Below are positions 7,122 to 11,539 of a stretch of DNA of 11,539 bases, in pieces (within the stretch, counting starts at the first letter, position 1; each line of letters begins with the position of its first letter). The stretch is from the NCBI GenBank assembly GCA_937891445.1, contig CALAFV010000445.1, forward strand, positions 1-11,539, given 5' to 3'. A program made the translations under genes and the position numbers. This DNA comes from an uncultured Phycisphaerales bacterium. Its GTDB lineage: Bacteria; Planctomycetota; Phycisphaerae; Phycisphaerales; UBA1924. Below the pieces are notes generated by a model, which saw nothing but the letters and a program-made list of their open reading frames with translations, was not told the DNA's origin and made no database searches.

Positions 7122-7979
7122 CTACAGTCCCCCGTCGTCGCCGACGCCCGCGGCCTCGAGGTCCTGACGCACCCGCCCGGCGCCGCGCGGGGGCCGGCCC
7201 ATGCCGGGAGTCACGCCGCGCTTGCTGGACTCGATGAAGTCGGCCATCTCGGTCAGCAGCGGCGAGGCGGCCGCCCGCTCCCGCAGCCGGGCGACCAGTT
7301 CGGCACGCGGCATCGGGTTGCGGAGCAGGTCCCTGAACGCCGAGCGCAGCACCGTGATCTGGTCGCGCGGGACGCCGGCTCGCCGCAGGCCCACCAGGTT
7401 CAGCCCACCGATCCGGTTGCGCTCGGAGACGGTGCAGAACGGGGGGACGTCCATCGAGACCGCGCAGTCGCCAGACATCATGACCAGCCGGCCGATGCGG
7501 ACGAACTGGTGGATCACGGCGTTGCCGCCGAGCGTGACGTTGTCGCCGATGACCCCATGCCCGGCGATCCCCGCGCCGTTGACGAAGACGACGTTGTTCC
7601 CGATCTGGCAATCGTGCGCCACGTGCGTCGAGACCATCATGAACACGCGGTTGCCGATCCGCGTGGGCGTGTGGTCGTTGCTCGCGGCGTGAACGGTCGC
7701 GTGCTCGCGGATGATGCACTCGGAGCCGATCTCGACCCCGGCGCTGACCATCCCCGGCTTGAACTTGTAATCCTGCGGCTCATAGCCCAGGCAGGCGAAG
7801 GGGTACACGATCGTGCCGGCGCCGATCGTCACCGGGCCGTTGATGTAGTTGTGCCCGATGAGGCGGACGCCCTCACCCAGCCGCACCCGGCCGGTGAGCG
7901 TGCAGTACGGACCGACCTCGGCGGTTTCGGCCAGTTCGCACTGCGGCGACACGACGGCCGTGGGATGGATCTTGGCCAT
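7122..7979 (-). CDS. lpxA: Acyl-[acyl-carrier-protein]-UDP-N-acetylglucosamine O-acyltransferase
   Basis: Transfers a 3-hydroxyacyl chain from ACP to UDP-GlcNAc, the first step of lipid A synthesis, in the cytoplasm. The 285-residue protein shows the left-handed beta-helix hexapeptide repeats through about residue 180 (VTIGAG, VEIGSE, TRIGNR, CQIGNN, GVIGDN, VRIGRL). It keeps the LpxA core MVSTHVAHDC (115-124), in which His119 matches the catalytic His125 of E. coli, and HQFVRIG (157-163), DVPPF and GLNLVGLRRAGV (192-203), which separate it from LpxD. The C-terminal helical domain follows, ending in a Gly/Arg-rich tail (about 255-285) that makes it longer than the usual 260 residues. The ATG at 7979 has no Shine-Dalgarno motif; TACGAT lies 8 bases upstream. 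lpxD and fabZ, frequent neighbours, are not in the window. Confidence 0.96.
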   Translation of the reverse strand: MAKIHPTAVVSPQCELAETAEVGPYCTLTGRVRLGEGVRLIGHNYINGPVTIGAGTIVYPFACLGYEPQDYKFKPGMVSAGVEIGSECIIREHATVHAASNDHTPTRIGNRVFMMVSTHVAHDCQIGNNVVFVNGAGIAGHGVIGDNVTLGGNAVIHQFVRIGRLVMMSGDCAVSMDVPPFCTVSERNRIGGLNLVGLRRAGVPRDQITVLRSAFRDLLRNPMPRAELVARLRERAAASPLLTEMADFIESSKRGVTPGMGRPPRGAGRVRQDLEAAGVGDDGGL

Positions 7980-8042
7980 ACGGGGCGATCGTAGGTGCCG
8001 CTCCAGGCGTGGGTTGGGAGCCGCCGGACCTACGATCCGCCG
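7980..8042. promoter_or_regulatory. Divergent lpxA/lipB control region with a perfect 10-base inverted repeat
   Basis: GATCGTAGGT (7987-7996) and ACCTACGATC (8028-8037) are exact reverse complements 31 bases apart. Read toward each gene, both arms give CCTACGATC just before the start: TACGAT is 8 bases from the lpxA ATG and 6 from the lipB ATG. TACGAT is an acceptable -10 hexamer, so the arms may be two outward promoters producing near-leaderless mRNAs, with overlapping -35 regions in the middle. No clear -35 box is present. The alternative is a two-arm operator for one regulator. Confidence 0.55.
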
Positions 8043-8837
8043 ATGGCGTCTATCAGCGGATCTCGCGTTCCGGCCGGGGAGTTCGGGGGGCTGCCGGCCC
8101 CGGCTGTCATCGACATGGGCCGCATGGCGTATGCACCGGCCTACGCCGAGCAGTGCCGGCATCTGGAAGAAGTCCTGGCGGCGCGCCAGGCGGGGCAGCC
8201 GCACATCGGGCGGATCCTGCTGGTCGAGCACGACCCGCCGGTCATCACGGTGTCGAAGCGTCCCGGGGCGCGGTCGAACCTCCTCGCGCCGGAGACACGC
8301 CTGCGGGAGCTGGGTGTGACAGTCGCCGAGACGGACCGCGGCGGAGACATCACCTACCACGGTCCCGGGCAACTGGTCGTGTACCCGATCCTCGACCTCA
8401 ACGCCCTGCACCTGGGGCTGCACGAGTACATGCGGCTGCTGGAAGGCGCGGTGATCGACGCGTGCGGCGCGCTGGGGGTCGCGGCGCACCGCGATCCGTG
8501 CGCCACGGGCGTATGGGTCGGCGGCGACCCGTCATACCAGAACTGCGGCGGCTTCCGCGACCCCGCCGCGGGGGGCGCGAAGATTTGCGCCATGGGCGTG
8601 CGTGTGCGGCGCTGGGTGACGATGCACGGGCTGGCGCTGAACGTGACGACGAACCTCGACCACTTCGGGCTGATCGTGCCGTGCGGGCTGGTGCGCCCGG
8701 TGACGAGCCTCCAGCGCGAACTGGGGGATCGCTGCCCGTCGATGGACCAGGTGAAGCGCGCCGTAGTGGGGGCGCTGGAAGCGAGGATCGCCGAAGCGGC
8801 GGCGCAGGCGCGAGCGGAAGCCGACGCGAGGGCGTAA
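8043..8837 (+). CDS. lipB: Octanoyl-[ACP]:protein N-octanoyltransferase
   Basis: Moves the octanoyl group from acyl carrier protein to lysines of lipoyl domains (pyruvate and 2-oxoglutarate dehydrogenases, glycine cleavage H protein), the first step of lipoate synthesis; LipA then adds sulphur. The 264-residue protein has the family signature RGGDITYHGPGQLVVYPILD (99-118), the Lys180 segment AKICAMGVRV, VTMHGLALNV (192-201) and the catalytic Cys214 in IVPCGLV. A segment of about 18 residues, rich in Gly and Asp and containing a Cys (161-178), is inserted between the GVWV strand and the catalytic lysine strand, where most homologues are shorter. The ATG at 8043 has no Shine-Dalgarno motif. A GTG at 7995 would add 16 residues but would overlap the inverted repeat, and an ATG at 8115 would start just before GRMAYAPAYAEQ. 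lipA is not nearby. Confidence 0.95.
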   Translation: MASISGSRVPAGEFGGLPAPAVIDMGRMAYAPAYAEQCRHLEEVLAARQAGQPHIGRILLVEHDPPVITVSKRPGARSNLLAPETRLRELGVTVAETDRGGDITYHGPGQLVVYPILDLNALHLGLHEYMRLLEGAVIDACGALGVAAHRDPCATGVWVGGDPSYQNCGGFRDPAAGGAKICAMGVRVRRWVTMHGLALNVTTNLDHFGLIVPCGLVRPVTSLQRELGDRCPSMDQVKRAVVGALEARIAEAAAQARAEADARA

Positions 8838-8845
8838 TCGGCTGT

Positions 8846-8858
8846 GGCCGCGACGGCC
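8846..8858. terminator. Small hairpin between convergent lipB and ompH
   Basis: GGCCG, three bases, CGGCC: a perfect 5-base stem filling the 24 bases between the lipB stop (8837) and the ompH stop (8862). It could act on both converging transcripts. There is no T-rich run on either side, so it is only a candidate. Confidence 0.3.
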
Positions 8859-8861
8859 GGC

Positions 8862-9494
8862 CTACTCGAGTTTCAGGTCCTTGATCACGTCCTCGGTGAT
8901 GTCCGCGTCCTCGGGAGCCTTGATCACCGGGCGGGCGAGAACGGCCTGGACTACCTGCGGCAGGTCGTTCGTCTCGATCTTCCGGTCCGCGCCGCGGCTG
9001 GCGATGACGTACGTGTACCCCAAGTCCTCGGCGACGTTCTGGGCCGAGGCCTTGGCGGAGTCGTACGCCTCGACGTACAGCGAGCCGAGGAACGCCTGAT
9101 ACGCCCGCTCCGACTCGCGGAGTTTCTGCTGATACTCCTGGTTCTTGCGCTGGAACTCCACCGCCAGGGCGCGGGTCTCCTCGGCCTGCGGGTCCATCGT
9201 GGCGCCCCGCTCCCGCATGCGGTTGAGTTCGTCCTCCAAGGGCTTGAGTTCGGCCCTCAAACGCTCCTGCTCCTCCTTGAGGCGCGGCTGGTAGCGGTCG
9301 CTGTCGATCAGCCGGTCCGCGATGTAGTAGATGTCGCAGACGGCGATCTTGCCGTTCTCGGCCCGACGTGCGGGGCTCGCCGCGGCGGGCGAGGGCGAAG
9401 CGCTCGCGTGCGGCGCCGGGAGCCGGTCAAGAACGCCGACGGACAGCGCCAGGGCCAGACCGCCGTAGACCACAACACGCTCAGCGCGACGCAT
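8862..9494 (-). CDS. OmpH/Skp-family periplasmic chaperone
   Basis: A 210-residue secreted protein. Residues 1-33 look like a signal peptide: MRRAER, a hydrophobic stretch (VVVYGGLALALSVGVL) and a small-residue region (HASAS) for cleavage. After a Ser/Pro/Ala spacer comes the OmpH fold: strand KIAVCDIYYIAD (49-60), a long charged coiled-coil hairpin (about 70-140, rich in Glu, Lys, Arg and Gln, with QRKNQEYQQKL) and the returning strand with YTYVIASRGADRK. Skp trimers hold unfolded outer-membrane proteins in the periplasm; the long helices form the tentacles. The start is the ATG at 9494 with GGAGG four bases upstream; a GTG at 9509 is rejected because it lies upstream of that site. Usually the gene lies between bamA and lpxD; here only lpxA is close, across lipB. 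Confidence 0.9.
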   Translation of the reverse strand: MRRAERVVVYGGLALALSVGVLDRLPAPHASASPSPAAASPARRAENGKIAVCDIYYIADRLIDSDRYQPRLKEEQERLRAELKPLEDELNRMRERGATMDPQAEETRALAVEFQRKNQEYQQKLRESERAYQAFLGSLYVEAYDSAKASAQNVAEDLGYTYVIASRGADRKIETNDLPQVVQAVLARPVIKAPEDADITEDVIKDLKLE

Positions 9495-9712
9495 AAGACC
9501 TCCAATCACCCCGCCCCGCTCCGAGCCGCTCGCGGCGGCAAGATCGCAACTCTAGGTCGGCGTGCGGCGGGCAAGACCTCGCTCCCGGTTGCGCCGGCCG
9601 CAGCGCCGCAGCGGCGCGTATGCTGCCTGCTGAGCGCCCCTTCATCGCCCGTAGCACTCGGGCGGATCGGCGCGCCGGGGGTCGGGCGCGGGGGAGGGGC
9701 CGGAGACCCGCG
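9495..9712. promoter_or_regulatory. Divergent ompH / M29 aminopeptidase intergenic region
   Basis: These 218 bases must hold both promoters. A perfect hairpin GCGCCG-CAG-CGGCGC lies at 9603-9617, followed directly by TATGCT (9619-9624), a possible -10 for the aminopeptidase with no good -35. For ompH, TAGAGT on the minus strand (9549-9554) is a weak -10 candidate. The frame open from 9620 into the aminopeptidase is Arg/Gly-rich and is not taken as coding. GGAG at 9702-9705 is the likely ribosome site of the aminopeptidase. Confidence 0.4.
9499..9503 (-). promoter_or_regulatory. Shine-Dalgarno site fixing the ompH start
   Basis: The minus strand reads GGAGG, then TCTT, then ATG (9494-9492). 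This chooses the ATG over the GTG at 9509, which would place the ribosome site inside the coding region. Confidence 0.8.
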
Positions 9713-10846
9713 ATGCGCGACCCCCGACTCGACAAACTCGCCGATGTGCTGGTCCGCTACTCGACCGCCGTCAAGCCCGGCGACCTGGTGGCGATCCTCT
9801 GCGATCCGGTGGCGATGCCGCTGGTGGAGGCGACGACGGAAGCCATCATCAAGGCGGGCGGCCATCCGCTCTGGGTGCCGCGGGCCGAGTCGCTGTCAGA
9901 GATCTTGCTGACGCACGGGACGGAGGAGCAGTTGCGCTACCTCTCGCCGATCCAAATGCACATGGTGGAGACGATCGACGTGCAGATCGCCATCTGGGCC
10001 GAGGTGAACACCAAGTACACGGGGCGGATGGACCCGGCGAGAGTGGCGATGCACCAGGCGTCGCGCCGGCCGTACACCAAGCGGTTCATGGAGCGCGTCG
10101 GGGAGGGATCGCTGCGCTGGGTCGGAACGCAGTACCCGACGCACGCCGCGGCGCAGGACGCGGAGATGAGCCTGAGGCAGTACGCCGACTTCGTGTACCG
10201 CGCCGGGTACCTGCACCTGGACGACCCGGCGGCGATGTGGCGGCGGATCGAGGAGCAGCAGGAGCGCGTGCGGGAGTACCTGCAGAGCAAGCGCGTGCTG
10301 CGCTTCCGCGCCCCGCCGCGGGATGGGGACGATGGAACGGACCTGACGGTGGACGTCTCGGGCGGGACGTGGATCAACTGCGCCGGCAGGGAGAACTTCC
10401 CCGACGGCGAGGTCTTCGCCGGCCCACAGGGCGCGGACGGGCACGTGAACTACCACTACCCGGCGGTGTACCAGGGGCGCGAGGTGGAGGGCGTGCGGCT
10501 GAAGTTCAAGGCCGGGCGCGTCGTGGACGCCAGCGCAAAGAAGAACGAAGAGTTCCTCATCAAGATGCTCGACCAGGACGAGGGGGCGAGGAACATGGGT
10601 GAGATCGCGATCGGGACCAACTACGAGATCCGCGAGTTCTCCCGGAACACGCTCTTTGACGAGAAGATCGGCGGCACGTTCCACGCGGCGGTCGGCGCCG
10701 GCTACCCCGAGAGCGGGAACCGGAACCTCTCGGGGCTGCACTGGGACATGGTCTGCGATCTGCGCCGGGGCGGCTCGATCGAGGCCGATGGAGAAGTGTT
10801 CCACCGCGACGGGAAGTTCCTGCGGGAGGGGTGGCCGGGGAACTGA
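9713..10846 (+). CDS. M29-family metallo-aminopeptidase (thermophilic aminopeptidase type)
   Basis: Removes N-terminal amino acids from peptides in the cytoplasm with two metal ions, usually Zn or Co. The 377-residue protein has the usual M29 length and layout: an N-terminal alpha/beta domain (LVRYSTAVKPGDLVAILC, 13-30; ATTEAIIKAGGHPLWV, 40-55) and a C-terminal metal-binding domain. All metal-site positions known for the family are present in order: Glu233 (FPDGEVF), Glu297 (MGEIAIGTN), His324 (GGTFHAA), Tyr331 (GAGYPE), His343 and Asp345 (GLHWDMV). The ATG at 9713 has GGAG seven bases upstream and begins RDPRLDKLADVLVRYS, typical for the family. An upstream in-frame start at 9620 gives only Arg/Gly-rich sequence and is rejected. 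It stands alone on the plus strand, converging on sppA. Confidence 0.95.
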   Translation: MRDPRLDKLADVLVRYSTAVKPGDLVAILCDPVAMPLVEATTEAIIKAGGHPLWVPRAESLSEILLTHGTEEQLRYLSPIQMHMVETIDVQIAIWAEVNTKYTGRMDPARVAMHQASRRPYTKRFMERVGEGSLRWVGTQYPTHAAAQDAEMSLRQYADFVYRAGYLHLDDPAAMWRRIEEQQERVREYLQSKRVLRFRAPPRDGDDGTDLTVDVSGGTWINCAGRENFPDGEVFAGPQGADGHVNYHYPAVYQGREVEGVRLKFKAGRVVDASAKKNEEFLIKMLDQDEGARNMGEIAIGTNYEIREFSRNTLFDEKIGGTFHAAVGAGYPESGNRNLSGLHWDMVCDLRRGGSIEADGEVFHRDGKFLREGWPGN

Positions 10847-10902
10847 GGGCTCGCTCACGCCTCGCGCCGCCAGCCCGCTCCATCATTGTTTCACGAATGA
10901 GA
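10847..10902. other. Convergent gap between the aminopeptidase and sppA
   Basis: A 56-base gap containing a short A/T-richer patch unusual for this window (about 10881-10905). It holds a weak dyad TCATT...AATGA (10883-10900, 8-base loop) that might help end transcription from either side. I see no strong terminator. Confidence 0.3.
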
Positions 10903-11539
10903 TCAGGGGACGGCCGCGGTCCAGATGTAGTACGCGGTGCCGGGCGTGAGTGAAGCGCCGGGGGCGAGCGGACCGAGGTCCAGCATCAGAACGTTGGGGT
11001 CCGCCGAAGCCTGCGGCGGCGGCGCGCCCGTCGCCGCGTAGGCGGTCCGCGGCGGCGGGTCGTACTGGCCGTAGTACTTCACGAGCCGGGCTTTCTCGAT
11101 GCCGGCGAGGCTCTTGGCTCGCTCGAACGCGTCGCGCAGGTCCCCCTCGTGGTCCGCGAGGCCGGCGCGGACGGCCTCGGCGCCGGTGACGACGCGGCCG
11201 TCGGTCAGTTCGTCGAGGCGTGCTGTGACCAGTGCGTTGGGGGCGCTGGAGCGGCGCTCGACGACCAGGCCGCGGAAGGCGGCGTAGAACTCATCAACCA
11301 TCGCTTGCAGCACGGCGTACTGCTGGTCGCGCATCGGCTCGAGGGGGTTGGCGAGGTCCTTGTTCTCGCCGCTCTTGACCGACCGGGAGACGACGCCGAT
11401 CCGTCGCAGACCCTCGGAGACGTTGATCGTCGGGATGATGACGCCGATGCTGGCGGTGATGCTCGTCGGCTGGGCGACGATCTCATCCGCACCGAGCGCG
11501 AGGTAATACCCGCCGCTGGCTGCAACCTCGCCGAGGCTC
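10903..11539 (-). CDS. sppA: Signal peptide peptidase SppA (S49 family), N-terminus beyond the window
   Basis: The last 211 residues of a membrane-associated serine protease that degrades cleaved signal peptides. The frame runs open off the right edge. Near the edge are SGGYYLALGADEIVAQP and SITASIGVI, typical of S49 proteases. The catalytic serine is in AASGGYY (codon 11515-11517) and the lysine in SGENKDL, 52 residues later, the same spacing as Ser147-Lys199 of Bacillus subtilis SppA. NPLEPM, the EFY...V.ERR helix and GRVVTGAEAVRAGLAD follow, as expected for this family. The tail after the protease domain (about 45 residues, Pro/Ala-rich, ending in a small hydrophobic segment with LMLDLGPLAPG and YYIWTAAVP) is not recognised. 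The N-terminal membrane anchor should lie just outside the window. Confidence 0.92.
   Translation of the reverse strand, partial: SLGEVAASGGYYLALGADEIVAQPTSITASIGVIIPTINVSEGLRRIGVVSRSVKSGENKDLANPLEPMRDQQYAVLQAMVDEFYAAFRGLVVERRSSAPNALVTARLDELTDGRVVTGAEAVRAGLADHEGDLRDAFERAKSLAGIEKARLVKYYGQYDPPPRTAYAATGAPPPQASADPNVLMLDLGPLAPGASLTPGTAYYIWTAAVP

Noticed and set aside
7119..7130. Short palindrome GGACT-AC-AGTCC at the lpxA stop
   Set aside because: A 5-base stem with a 2-base loop overlapping the stop codon is too weak to call a terminator.
6201..7994. A 597-residue plus-strand frame opposite the hydrolase and lpxA
   Set aside because: The composition is repetitive His/Arg/Asp/Val-rich antisense sequence, while both minus-strand genes carry complete family motifs.
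9620..9712. N-terminal extension of the M29 aminopeptidase
   Set aside because: It encodes an Arg/Gly-rich stretch with no family similarity; the ATG at 9713 has a GGAG site and the expected N-terminus.
10887..10902. TGTTTCACG resembles half of the parS centromere site TGTTTCACGTGAAACA
   Set aside because: Only the left half matches; the right half shares two of seven bases. There is no ParB gene, and the ParA lies 8 kb away with a different domain layout.
1..11539. Search for CRISPR arrays, insertion sequences, tRNA genes, toxin-antitoxin or phage defence genes
   Set aside because: No spaced direct repeats, transposase motifs, tRNA-like folds or defence families were seen; all long frames are explained by the twelve genes listed.

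Overview
The window is a very GC-rich bacterial chromosome segment packed with ordinary housekeeping genes. It codes for lipid A synthesis (LpxA), an OmpH/Skp periplasmic chaperone and an SppA-type protease, so the host has a Gram-negative envelope. The gene set, GC-rich coding bias and a ParA ATPase carrying a C-terminal glycogen-binding-like domain suggest a planctomycete-like organism, perhaps Phycisphaerae. That assignment is inference from recognition, not from a search. I see no rRNA, tRNA, CRISPR array, insertion sequence or phage gene.

Minus strand, 7979 down to 7: eight genes run the same way. They are lpxA, a WalJ/YycJ-like metallo-beta-lactamase-fold hydrolase, a SAM-dependent methyltransferase, rsfS (ribosome silencing factor), panD (aspartate decarboxylase, pantothenate/CoA pathway), aroB (3-dehydroquinate synthase, shikimate pathway), then after a 312-base gap a ParA-CBM48 fusion, and a downstream partner that looks like a ParA/MinD-family fold without its ATP-binding loop. 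Gaps in the first six are 29 to 144 bases. rsfS-panD-aroB is the tightest run and probably one transcript; the last two genes form a second unit.

Plus strand from 8043: lipB (octanoyltransferase) diverges from lpxA across 63 bases that hold a perfect 10-base inverted repeat, one arm beside each start codon. lipB converges on ompH (minus, 8862-9494) with 24 bases between them. ompH diverges from an M29 aminopeptidase (plus, 9713-10846), which converges on a partial sppA running off the right edge.

Two kinds of gene start are visible. parA, ompH and the M29 gene have Shine-Dalgarno motifs at normal spacing, and the partner gene probably does too. lpxA, lipB, the hydrolase and the methyltransferase have none, but carry a TANNNT hexamer 6-8 bases before the ATG, as expected for near-leaderless transcripts. 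The least ordinary content is the ParA-CBM48 fusion with its Walker-less partner (7-2609). No large unknown system is evident elsewhere.
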